Shown here: positions 1 to 6,744 of the stretch, in pieces
How the letters are laid out: the number at the start of each line of letters is the position of its first letter
How positions within the stretch are numbered: position 1 is the stretch's first letter
NCBI GenBank assembly: GCA_025350445.1
Contig: JANXXV010000663.1
Location: forward strand, 1 to 9,714
Direction: 5' to 3'
From: Bryobacteraceae bacterium
GTDB taxonomy: Bacteria; Acidobacteriota; Terriglobia; Bryobacterales; Bryobacteraceae
Length of the DNA: 9,714 nt
Made by a program: the position numbers and the translations under genes
Notes under the pieces: model-generated
What the model saw: only the letters and a program-made list of their open reading frames with translations
Database searches by the model: none
Told to the model about the DNA's origin: nothing

Positions 1-50
1 AGCCTGTGCGGATCTACAGCTACGCGGGCCGCCCCGCGCTTCGTGGTTGA
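1..50 (+). CDS. Possible 3' end of an upstream gene (very short, unidentified)
   Basis: Reading from base 3, the frame runs to a TGA at 48-50 and encodes about 15 residues (PVRIYSYAGRPALRG). Most codons end in C or G, as in the confident genes of this window, which is the main reason for preferring this frame. Another frame is open to a TGA at 71-73 but uses less typical codons, and a third is open to about 237. There are too few residues to assign a family. The strong hairpin at 134-156 would suit a terminator for a gene ending here. Confidence is low because the tail is so short. Confidence 0.25.
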   Translation, partial: PVRIYSYAGRPALRG

Positions 51-121
51 ACGCTACACTCAAAAAGGACTGAGCGGAGGATATGGCTCTGCAGGGATGC
101 AACCAGAGCGCCGACTCAGTG

Positions 122-178
122 GCCGGGATTGTGCAGGGAGCCTAACGCGCTCCCTGTTTCCTAGTCCACAATCCTGGC
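122..178. repeat. Nested palindrome: possible terminator or REP-like element
   Basis: The inner arms CAGGGAGC (134-141) and GCTCCCTG (149-156) are a perfect 8-bp inverted repeat around a 7-base loop, and TTTC follows, which resembles an intrinsic terminator for a + strand transcript. Flanking them, GCCGGGATTGTG (122-133) pairs with CACAATCCTGGC (167-178) at 11 of 12 positions plus a possible G-U pair, with a 10-base bulge on the right side. The nested form is more than a simple terminator needs. With the GGGGACAGAG-type sequence just downstream it could be the end of a REP/RAYT element. The pairing is seen directly; the role is inferred. Confidence 0.5.
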
Positions 179-229
179 GACAATGCGATAAATCCCAGGG
201 GTTTGGGGACAGAGTCCGCATTTTCTCAT

Positions 230-273
230 GGTGACAAAGTCGCTGACCAGTTAAGGTGACATTATCGCTGAAC
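230..273 (+). repeat. Two imperfect 19-bp direct repeats upstream of a promoter
   Basis: GGTGACAAAGTCGCTGACC (230-248) and GGTGACATTATCGCTGAAC (255-273) match at 15 of 19 positions with a period of 25 bp. Each contains GGTGACA and TCGCTGA boxes separated by three variable bases. The block lies about 40-80 bp upstream of the -35 at 311, a place where an activator could bind. They could equally be chance or mobile-element debris. Confidence 0.3.
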
Positions 274-310
274 TACAACAGTGCTCAATCGCCTAGATCC
301 AGCCTTTTAC

Positions 311-340
311 TTGACATCTTATTTCCGGCGGGACTAAGCT
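311..340 (+). promoter_or_regulatory. Probable sigma70-type promoter for the receptor remnant
   Basis: A perfect consensus -35 TTGACA lies at 311-316, followed 18 bases later by TAAGCT (335-340), a weak match to TATAAT. The CDS start at 366 is preceded by GAGGGG (355-360) with a 5-base spacer, a strong Shine-Dalgarno. The expression signals of the remnant are therefore intact even though its reading frame is broken. Confidence 0.5.
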
Positions 341-365
341 CTAGTTGTTTCGCTGAGGGGTTCAC

Positions 366-1044
366 ATGCAACGTTTGCACAGGGCACTGGCCGTAGCCAT
401 ATTCTTGCCGGCTTTCGTGCTTGCACAAGCGTTTACCGCATCGATTTCCGGAATCGTCACGGACGGTTCCGGCGCCGTGTTGACGGGCTCGACGAACACG
501 GCGGTGCACACGGAAACCAACGACAGCGGAGCTGCCGTTCGGGCGCGGGAAGTCGATGGGGCAGACCTGGAATGCTCCGGTGAACGCGATTCCCGGCGGA
601 TGGCAGGTGAACGGCATCGTCACCCTGTCGAAGGGATTGCCGCTGCGTTTCAGTGTGCCCCGGAACACGAGATTAGCTTTCGGCGGCCGCCAGCGTCCCG
701 ATTCGACGGGCGTCAATGCGGACCTCGGCGATCGGAAGACAATCAACCGCTGGTTCGATACCTCGCAGTTCACACTGCCGGTGCAGATCACGTTCGGCAA
801 TCCGGCACGAAACCATCCGAACCCGCGCGGCGACTCGCTGCAGCATCTGGATGCGTCAATCTTCAAAACGTTCACGCTGAAAGAGCGGATGAAGATCCAG
901 TTCCGCGGCGAGGCGTTCAACGTGGCGATTCATCCGCTGTTTTCGGATCCGAGCGCCACCCTGACAAGCGGCACGTTCGGCTTGGTGACGAATCGGGAAA
1001 ATTCGCCGCGGCAGATTCAGCTTAGCCTGAAGCTGCTGTTCTGA
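366..1044 (+). pseudogene. TonB-dependent receptor (Oar-like) pseudogene with large internal deletion and frameshift
   Basis: This is a wreck of a large outer-membrane receptor; full-length acidobacterial Oar-like receptors are about 1000-1200 residues. From the ATG at 366 one frame gives a signal peptide (MQRLHRALAVAIFLPAFVLA) and the start of the carboxypeptidase-regulatory-like domain (SISGIVTDGSGAVL, then TETNDSGA). At about 527-532 receptor homology jumps to the next frame: ELPFGRGK from base 529, then GGWQVNGIVTLSKGLPLRF and GEAFNVAIHPLF, ending in the barrel-type terminus LSLKLLF with terminal Phe and a TGA at 1042-1044. The middle of the gene, roughly 800-900 residues going by the family's usual length, is gone, and the join is out of frame. 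The first frame would instead read nonsense to a stop at 1025. Promoter and ribosome binding site remain. The assignment rests on recognised family motifs at both ends; deletion size is inferred. Confidence 0.85.
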
Positions 1045-1205
1045 AATACTACAGTTTGCTTTCTCTCTTCGTCCAAGGCCGGCCAGCCGAGGGACCTGAT
1101 CGATGAGCGGCGGTTCGGTTTCGGGCGTCCAGCTTGCCGTATGCGGAGTGATATGCTTCTCAATATCGTTTTGATGTTTCCTGAGTGCATTACGAGGGTA
1201 CGGCG

Positions 1206-2585
1206 ATGATGATGGCGATGAAAATTAAATTCTACGGCTGCTACTGGCTGCCGGCCCTTTCTGGAATCGGCCTGACGCTGGTGGCGGCAATGCTCGCGAC
1301 AACAACAACGGCTCACGCGCAAGAGCCGGTCGAGTCAACGGTCAAGACAACGGCCAAGACAGCGGCCAAGACAGCGGCCAGGGATCGGGTCACGTTCACC
1401 AGAGATGTCGCGCCGATTTTGCAACGCGCCTGCCAGAACTGCCACCGGCCGAACAACATTGCGCCGATGTCCCTGCTGACCTATACGGAGACGCGTCCCT
1501 GGGCGCGCTCCATTAAAGAGCACGTGGTGCGGCGCGATATGCCGCCGTGGTTTGTAGACCGGAATGTGGGCATCCGCCATTTCAAGGACGACCCATCGCT
1601 TAGCGATAATGAAATCTCGACCATCGCCGCCTGGGTGGACAGCGGATCGCCCGAAGGGAATCGCGCCGATATGCCGCCGCCGCGCAAGTTTGAAGACGCG
1701 GACCGCTGGCACATCGGCAAGCCCGATTTGATTGTGCCGCTGCCGATTGCTTTTACCGTGAAGCCGCGGACCGCCGATTGGTGGGGCAACCTTGTTTCGG
1801 ATTCAGGACTGACCGAAGATCGCTATATCAAGGCGGTTGAGACGAAGCCGTCCGCCGAAGGCGGTATCCGCGTCGTGCACCATTCAGTCACCAGCCTGAT
1901 TGATGAGGACGGCGTATCCGACGCGGGGACGCTGAATGAATATGCGGTCGGCAAGAACGGCGACTTCTATCCCGAAGGGGCCGGCAAACTGATTAAAGCC
2001 GGCGCTCGGATTCAATTCAATATGCATTACCACTCCGTCGGCGAACAGATCACCGATCAGACAAGTCTCGGATTCGTCTTCTATCCCAAGGGCTACGTGC
2101 CAAAGCACGTCGTGACAACCGTACAGGTGGGCTCCACGGACCTTGACATCCCGGGTGGCGCGGACAATGTCCGTTCCGATGGATATTTCAAATTTGAAAA
2201 GCCCACGAAGCTCACGGGATTTCAGCCGCACATGCACAACCGCGGTAAGGCGGAGTGCATTGAAGCGATCTATCCGAACATGAGAGTGGAGCAGTTGAAC
2301 TGCGTCAATCGATTTAATTTCGGTTGGCAGATTGTTTACAACTATGCCGATGATTACGCGCCGCTGCTTCCGGCCGGCACTATCCTTCACGTGATCAATT
2401 GGCACGACAACTCAGCCAAGAATCCGTGGAACCCCGACCCTAGAAACTGGACAGGTTACGGGGAACGGACCAACGACGAAATGTCCAAATCGTGGGTGAA
2501 CTTTTACTACATGAGCGACGAAGAATTCAAGGCCGAAGTAGAAGCCCGCAATGCCCGGCGCGGTAAGTTGACGAGCCGGCGATAA
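1206..2585 (+). CDS. Secreted cytochrome c-copper type II monooxygenase-like protein
   Basis: A 459-residue exported protein predicted to bind one c-type haem and two copper ions. The start at 1206 is chosen because GAGGG (1194-1198) lies 7 bases upstream; a GTG at 1185 adds seven residues with no such site. In order: signal peptide with AHA-Q cleavage near 38; KTAA-type linker (45-58); cytochrome c domain with CQNCH (C76, C79, H80) and possible axial Met in DMPPW (M112); then a C-terminal domain resembling copper type II ascorbate-dependent monooxygenases (the PHM/DBM fold). Candidate copper ligands are H225-H226, H274 and H276 (MHYH), H342 and H344 (PHMH), and a Met in NDEM (M426). In this superfamily paired coppers hydroxylate C-H bonds; the haem could deliver electrons in place of ascorbate. 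The substrate cannot be read from sequence. It is followed after 11 bases by a secreted partner. No convincing promoter is seen in the 161-base gap upstream. Confidence 0.85.
   Translation: MMMAMKIKFYGCYWLPALSGIGLTLVAAMLATTTTAHAQEPVESTVKTTAKTAAKTAARDRVTFTRDVAPILQRACQNCHRPNNIAPMSLLTYTETRPWARSIKEHVVRRDMPPWFVDRNVGIRHFKDDPSLSDNEISTIAAWVDSGSPEGNRADMPPPRKFEDADRWHIGKPDLIVPLPIAFTVKPRTADWWGNLVSDSGLTEDRYIKAVETKPSAEGGIRVVHHSVTSLIDEDGVSDAGTLNEYAVGKNGDFYPEGAGKLIKAGARIQFNMHYHSVGEQITDQTSLGFVFYPKGYVPKHVVTTVQVGSTDLDIPGGADNVRSDGYFKFEKPTKLTGFQPHMHNRGKAECIEAIYPNMRVEQLNCVNRFNFGWQIVYNYADDYAPLLPAGTILHVINWHDNSAKNPWNPDPRNWTGYGERTNDEMSKSWVNFYYMSDEEFKAEVEARNARRGKLTSRR
1339..1382 (+). repeat. 12-bp tandem repeat encoding a Lys-Thr-Ala linker
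   Basis: Three 12-bp units (CGGTCAAGACAA, then CGGCCAAGACAG twice) and a partial fourth lie in frame within the monooxygenase-like gene. They encode a flexible KTTAKTAAKTAA linker between the signal peptide and the cytochrome domain. A 12-bp unit changes linker length by four residues without shifting frame. Confidence 0.8.
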
Positions 2586-2596
2586 GGAACCCGGAA

Positions 2597-3541
2597 ATGA
2601 CTTTCTGCTTTTCGCGGGTCACCTGCCTTACTGCTATTGCCCTTATTCTAACCGCTGCGGGCTCGCTTTCCGCTCAGATCAAGTACGCTTCCGGTCAGTC
2701 CGTGGTTCCTGTTTTTGAGGGATGGGAGCGGACTGCCGATGGCGGCTTCAACATGGTTTTTGGATATATGAACCGGAACTATGAGGAAGAGGTGGAGATT
2801 CCCATTGGCCCGAATAACAAGATCGAGCCGGGCGATGGCGATCAAGGTCAGCCGGCCCAATTCTACACAAGGCGCCAGGAGTTTGTTTTTAAAGTGAAGG
2901 TGTCCAAGGATTGGGGAGACAAGGACCTTGTGTGGACGCTTGTGTCCGGCGGAAAGATAGAGAAAGCCTATGGTTCTCTGCTTCCGATTTGGGAACTGGG
3001 AAACCTGGTGTACCTGGAAAACCGGCGAGGTACGGGTGCACTTACGTATCCGGAAGAACCGAACAATCCGCCATCCATCGAGATGGTGGGGCCCGCCCGG
3101 CGAACGGCTGCGGTAGGGAAGCCGATCACGCTGTCGGTGGAAGTCACGGACGACGGCTATCCGACTCCGCGTGCGCGCCCGCGCAGGACGGCTGGTTTTG
3201 CCCGAGCGGGTGAGCGCGACGTTGCCGCAAACGGTCCGAAACTGCAAAGCCCGATTACCCAGGCAGTGGTTAAGTTGGATCCTGATGTCAGACTGGGCGT
3301 GACATGGGTCTTATACCGCGGCGCGCCCGGCACAGTTACCTTCGAGCCCATGAGGGTGCCGGTGGTAAGCACCGCGCCGGGAGATAGACCGGCCGGCCCC
3401 GGACCGTTGGCCGGAAATGCGACAACGAAGGTCACCTTTGGGCAACCCGGCACTTATAGATTGCGCGCATACGCGGACGATGGAGTGCTTGTTACTCCGC
3501 TGGATGTGACCGTCACCGTGCAGCCGGGCGCCGAACGGTAG
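2597..3541 (+). CDS. Secreted conserved protein, partner of the cytochrome/monooxygenase gene
   Basis: A 314-residue protein of unknown function with a signal peptide (hydrophobic residues 11-24, cleavage near LSA-Q, 26-27). Residues 37-140 form a distinctive module containing EGWER, MVFGYMNRNYEEE, IPIGPNNKIEPG, DQGQPAQFY and DKDLVWTL. I recall this module in many acidobacterial secreted proteins of unknown function. Residues 175-310 look like an Ig/PKD-type beta domain (GKPITLSVEVTDDG near the start, GQPGTYRLRAYADDG near the end), with an Arg/Pro-rich and Gly/Pro-rich low-complexity stretch between. The start is supported by AAGGAA (2584-2589) 7 bases upstream, overlapping the previous stop. 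The 11-base spacing implies co-transcription and a shared periplasmic or surface role, perhaps as a structural or substrate-binding partner. No catalytic motif is seen. Confidence 0.75.
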   Translation: MTFCFSRVTCLTAIALILTAAGSLSAQIKYASGQSVVPVFEGWERTADGGFNMVFGYMNRNYEEEVEIPIGPNNKIEPGDGDQGQPAQFYTRRQEFVFKVKVSKDWGDKDLVWTLVSGGKIEKAYGSLLPIWELGNLVYLENRRGTGALTYPEEPNNPPSIEMVGPARRTAAVGKPITLSVEVTDDGYPTPRARPRRTAGFARAGERDVAANGPKLQSPITQAVVKLDPDVRLGVTWVLYRGAPGTVTFEPMRVPVVSTAPGDRPAGPGPLAGNATTKVTFGQPGTYRLRAYADDGVLVTPLDVTVTVQPGAER

Positions 3542-3566
3542 GAACCCGAGGCGTCCACCCCTTGCG

Positions 3567-5261
3567 ATGGACAAACCGCTTCTCATCTATGACGGTCACT
3601 GCGGCTTCTGCAAGCTCTGGATCGATTATTTTAAGTTGCGCACCGGCGATCGCATCGATTACGCAACTTCGCGGCAGGTTGGCGCGCAGTACCCGCAAAT
3701 CTCACCCTCACAGTTCGATTCCGAAGTCCAATTGGTTTTCCCCGATGGAGCCTATATTAGCGGCGCCAAAGCTGTTTTCCGGGCGCTTCAAATACCTTGG
3801 GTTCCCGGGATCCGCGCCGCATCCGAATTTGCTTATCGCATCATTGCGGCAAACCGGCCTTTGTTTTATCGGCTGACAAAACTGTGTTTCGGAACGGACA
3901 TCCGGCCAGCCGGGTTTGAGCGGATCGAAGAACTATTCTTGAGAGTTCTGGGCGCAATCTACTTCTTCGCTTTCGTGTCCATTGGTTCGCAGGTGCTTGG
4001 ACTGCTGGGGCGGGACGGCGTGCTGCCGGCCGCTCGCTTCCTCACCGCATCGTTGAGCTTTCGCCAAGCGCCCACCCTCTTCTGGATCGACGCGAGCGAC
4101 ACGATGCTGCAAGCAGGCTGGATTGCGGGATGCTTCTTCGCGCTGCTGATCTTTGGTGGCCTGTGGCGCCGGACCGCTCTGTTCGCGGCGTGGGCGCTGT
4201 ATTTGTCCTTCGTTTCCGTTGGGCAGGATTTCTTCTCGTTTCAGTGGGATCTGCTGCTGCTGGAAGCTGGTTTTATGGCGATCTTTCTCGGATGGTCCGG
4301 ATTGATCGACTGGCTGTACCGTTGGCTGCTGTTCCGATTGATGTTCCTTTCCGGAGCGGTGAAGTTGTTAAGTGGCGATCCAACCTGGCGCAAATTCACC
4401 GCACTGGAATTCCACTATCAAACGCAGCCGTTACCCACGCCCATCGCCTGGTATGTCCATCAATTGCCCGCGTGGTTCCAGCACTTATCGGTGGCGGTTG
4501 TGCTGGGGATTGAGCTTTTCATCCCGTTCCTGATTTTCGCGCCGCGGCGGTTGCGGCTGGTTGCCATTGTCCCGCTGGCGGCACTGCAGATGCTGATTCT
4601 GCTTACCGGGAATTACGCATTCTTCAATTGGCTGGCGTTGGCGCTTTGCCTGTTCCTGCTTGAGGATCGCGATCTGCGTTTCATCGCCATGCCGAAGCGG
4701 ATACCGCGCATCGGCCGGCTCGCGGCAACGGCTGTCTTCGTGTTGGTCTTCCCGCTAAGCGGTTATCAATTGCTGCGGCAGTTTGCGCTGGTTCCGGCAC
4801 TGCCAAATCCGGCGGAACCATTCGGCATCGCCAACAACTACGGACTCTTTGCCGTGATGACCAAGATGCGGCCGGAGATTCTCATTCAAGGTTCGAACGA
4901 CGGCTCCCATTGGGAAGACTACGAGTTCCGTTATAAGCCGGGGGATTTGCAGCGCCGCCCGCCATGGGTGGCGCCGCACCAGCCGCGGCTCGATTGGCAG
5001 ATGTGGTTCGCCGCGCTGGGCGCTCCTGGTGATAACCCGTGGGTAGTCAATCTGATGGTCCGCCTGTTGCAGGGTTCGCCTGAGGTGCTGCGTTTGCTGG
5101 CACGAAATCCATTTCCCGGCGCGCGGCCGCGGTATGTTCAGGCGCTGATCTACGACTACAAGTTCACCGCTGCGAAGACCCGCCGGCAAACCGGCGCGTG
5201 GTGGAGCAGGGAACTGCTGGGAACTTACTTGAAGCCCGTTTCACTCCCCGGCGCAAAATAG
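3567..5261 (+). CDS. DCC thiol-disulfide oxidoreductase domain fused to lipase maturation factor domain
   Basis: A 564-residue membrane protein with two fused domains. Residues 1-115 are a DCC-family (DUF393) domain with the family motif YDGHCGFC (C12 and C15 as the redox pair). Residues 125-560 match the lipase maturation factor family (human LMF1/LMF2): multiple membrane helices (about 127-147, 183-200, 203-218, 229-247, 303-325, 330-347, 350-365, 387-402), the segment FFSFQWDLLLLEAGF (222-236), GDPTWRKFTALEFHYQTQPL (270-289), NYAFFNW (349-355), and the soluble tail with HQPRLDWQMWFAAL (471-484). LMF1 is needed in the ER for folding of lipoprotein lipase and has been tied to redox balance; a bacterial counterpart would act at the inner membrane on exported enzymes. 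The start has only a weak upstream site (CGAGG, 3547-3551, 15 bases away). It lies 25 bases after the preceding gene, so probably in one operon. The N-terminal domain precedes the first helix; which face of the membrane it is on is unclear. Confidence 0.88.
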   Translation: MDKPLLIYDGHCGFCKLWIDYFKLRTGDRIDYATSRQVGAQYPQISPSQFDSEVQLVFPDGAYISGAKAVFRALQIPWVPGIRAASEFAYRIIAANRPLFYRLTKLCFGTDIRPAGFERIEELFLRVLGAIYFFAFVSIGSQVLGLLGRDGVLPAARFLTASLSFRQAPTLFWIDASDTMLQAGWIAGCFFALLIFGGLWRRTALFAAWALYLSFVSVGQDFFSFQWDLLLLEAGFMAIFLGWSGLIDWLYRWLLFRLMFLSGAVKLLSGDPTWRKFTALEFHYQTQPLPTPIAWYVHQLPAWFQHLSVAVVLGIELFIPFLIFAPRRLRLVAIVPLAALQMLILLTGNYAFFNWLALALCLFLLEDRDLRFIAMPKRIPRIGRLAATAVFVLVFPLSGYQLLRQFALVPALPNPAEPFGIANNYGLFAVMTKMRPEILIQGSNDGSHWEDYEFRYKPGDLQRRPPWVAPHQPRLDWQMWFAALGAPGDNPWVVNLMVRLLQGSPEVLRLLARNPFPGARPRYVQALIYDYKFTAAKTRRQTGAWWSRELLGTYLKPVSLPGAK

Positions 5262-5436
5262 TTTGTGAATCTTGCAAATGGAAGCGAACCGATCGAATGA
5301 TATGTTCGTCTCTTCCTGCAGACGGTTCGGAGGACATTCGAACTGTCCAAACCTGACTCCAGCCGCGCGGGCGTAATCTCCCTCCTGAGGCAATGCCGCG
5401 CGGCCGGGGCACAGGTACGACTCCGCAGAATTCCAA
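5262..5436 (+). promoter_or_regulatory. Motif-dense intergenic region upstream of the TPR gene
   Basis: This 175-base gap carries several short symmetric motifs. CGAAC/GTTCG-type pentamers occur at 5285-5289, 5304-5308, 5325-5329 and 5339-5343, with a variant CGAAT at 5294-5298. GGACA and TGTCC (5332-5336 and 5344-5348) form a 5-bp inverted repeat. The 8-bp palindrome CCGCGCGG occurs twice, at 5363-5370 and 5396-5403, 33 bp apart. TTGCAA at 5272 is a possible -35 and TGATAT at 5298 a possible -10, but the 20-bp spacing is too long to trust. It likely holds the promoter of the TPR gene, not pinned down. Confidence 0.35.
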
Positions 5437-6744
5437 ATGACAAACCGTCATTGCGCATGGTTCGTTCTAAGTGTGTTCTCATTTTCCGCGCAGGCATCGG
5501 CGGACAATACAAGCTGGGCGGGCCTGGTTACGAAAGGGAATATGGCATTCCAGGCGAAGCGCCTGGACGAGGCGCTTCGCCTGTTCGATCAATCGTTGCA
5601 GGCCGCCCGGACGGCATCGGAAGAGATGGCGGTGAGCGCTCACAGTCTTGCAACCGTGTATGGACTTCTTGGAGACTATGGCCGGGCTGAAGTGCTGTAC
5701 GGTCTCGCGGTGGAATATTGGGAACACGCCGGAGTGCGGTTTGTGGATCTTGCCGCGGTCACATACAACAATTTTGGCGACCTGCTGATAGACAAGCATC
5801 GGTTTTCGCGGGCGCGCGATATGTACGCCAAGGCGTTTGCTCTCTGGCAGGGAGCGAATGACACGAAGCCTACCCGCCTGGCGTTCGCGATGAGCAAGCT
5901 TGCTTCCGCCCACTATCTGAACGGAGACGGAGCGCTCGCGGAATCCTTATTAAAGGAAGCCATCGAAATCCACCGCAAATCGACGGGGCCGGAATCGATT
6001 GAGCCTGCGCCGAGCCTCGATGGCTTGGCGAACATTTATACTCACCAGCGCCGGTTTCAGGAAGCCGAGCCATTGTTTCAAGAGTCGCTTTCCGTAGTGC
6101 AGCGCGTAATGGGCGACCGCAATCCCACTTACGCCATCAGTCTGCAAAACCTGGCCACTATGCATCGCCTGGCGGGCAACAGCGAGCGGGCTGAACCGTT
6201 GCTGCGGAAGGCGGCGTCCATCTTTGAGGAGTCGCTTGGTTCACGCAATCCTTATCTGGCGATGGTTTGGAGTGAACAGGGGATGATCGCACTGGAAGAG
6301 CGGAAATACGCCATTGCCTTGTCGTATTTGCAGCGGGCTTACGAACTTTCGCGCGCGGCGTTCGGCTCCGATAATCTGCGTACCGTGTTTGCGAAGGGCA
6401 ACTTGGCCCTGGTGTACGTTCAATCCGGAAAACTGGACGCCGCGAAGCGGATACTGCGGGAAGTGCTATCTGTGGAGAGAGCCTCTACCGACGTCGCGCC
6501 GCAGGAGATGGCGCGCACGCTAACCGACTTCGCGGAGTTATCCATGATGTTGCATGAAACCAAAGATGCCGAGGGATACTATCGCGAGGCGATACCTTTA
6601 TGGCGCGGTCTTCCAGATCATCACGGCCGCGATTTAGGCGCAGCGCTGCGTGGGTATGCCCGGGCATTGAAGGTGGGTTACAATCCGGAAGCGCGTCAGA
6701 TAGAGAAAGAGGCTCAATCTTTTCTTGAGAAGAAAAGGCGTTGA
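5437..6744 (+). CDS. Exported tetratricopeptide repeat protein
   Basis: A 435-residue protein with a signal peptide (hydrophobic 8-19, cleavage at ASA-D near 22) followed almost entirely by TPR helical hairpins of the kinesin-light-chain/TPR_12 type. Recognisable units include GNMAFQAKRLDEALRLFDQS (34-53), a unit with YGRAEVLYGLAVEYW (about 80-94), one with GDGALAESLLKEAIEIH, one with RRFQEAEPLFQESLSVV, and further units with SERAEPLLRKAASIFEES and GKLDAAKRILREVL. Such repeats bind peptides or proteins and have no catalysis; it probably scaffolds partners in the periplasm. The ATG at 5437 lacks a clear Shine-Dalgarno but is the only start that keeps the signal peptide. The charged tail EKKRR looks like a natural end. 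The stop is directly followed by the ATG of a receptor remnant in the same frame. Partners cannot be named from sequence. Confidence 0.82.
   Translation: MTNRHCAWFVLSVFSFSAQASADNTSWAGLVTKGNMAFQAKRLDEALRLFDQSLQAARTASEEMAVSAHSLATVYGLLGDYGRAEVLYGLAVEYWEHAGVRFVDLAAVTYNNFGDLLIDKHRFSRARDMYAKAFALWQGANDTKPTRLAFAMSKLASAHYLNGDGALAESLLKEAIEIHRKSTGPESIEPAPSLDGLANIYTHQRRFQEAEPLFQESLSVVQRVMGDRNPTYAISLQNLATMHRLAGNSERAEPLLRKAASIFEESLGSRNPYLAMVWSEQGMIALEERKYAIALSYLQRAYELSRAAFGSDNLRTVFAKGNLALVYVQSGKLDAAKRILREVLSVERASTDVAPQEMARTLTDFAELSMMLHETKDAEGYYREAIPLWRGLPDHHGRDLGAALRGYARALKVGYNPEARQIEKEAQSFLEKKRR

Larger units (their letters stand above)
51..310. other. Non-coding stretch upstream of the first receptor remnant
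   Basis: I see no credible gene here. A frame open through 234 has no family resemblance and overlaps the palindrome at 122-178. The stretch holds that nested palindrome, a segment around 206-225 (GGGGACAGAGTCCGCATTTT) that resembles the tail of REP/RAYT (IS200-like) elements I recall from related genomes, and two imperfect direct repeats at 230-273. It ends just before the promoter at 311. Confidence 0.5.

Noticed and set aside
43..234. 63-residue + strand open frame near the left edge
   Set aside because: It has no family resemblance or ribosome site, and it runs through a strong nested palindrome typical of non-coding DNA.
285..920. A 211-residue open frame on the - strand
   Set aside because: It lies opposite the receptor remnant, whose frames carry clear family motifs. 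The - strand translation has no recognisable domain, and its frame is open because of the high GC of the real coding strand.
1134..1166. TTGCCG with downstream AT-rich GATATG or CAATAT as a promoter for the monooxygenase-like gene
   Set aside because: Spacings of about 10 and 21 bases do not fit a sigma70 promoter, so no promoter is called in this gap.
5295..5307. GAATGATATGTTC as an SOS/LexA-type box
   Set aside because: The half-sites are separated by five bases rather than the four of GAAC-N4-GTTC, one arm is GAAT, and no SOS gene is adjacent.
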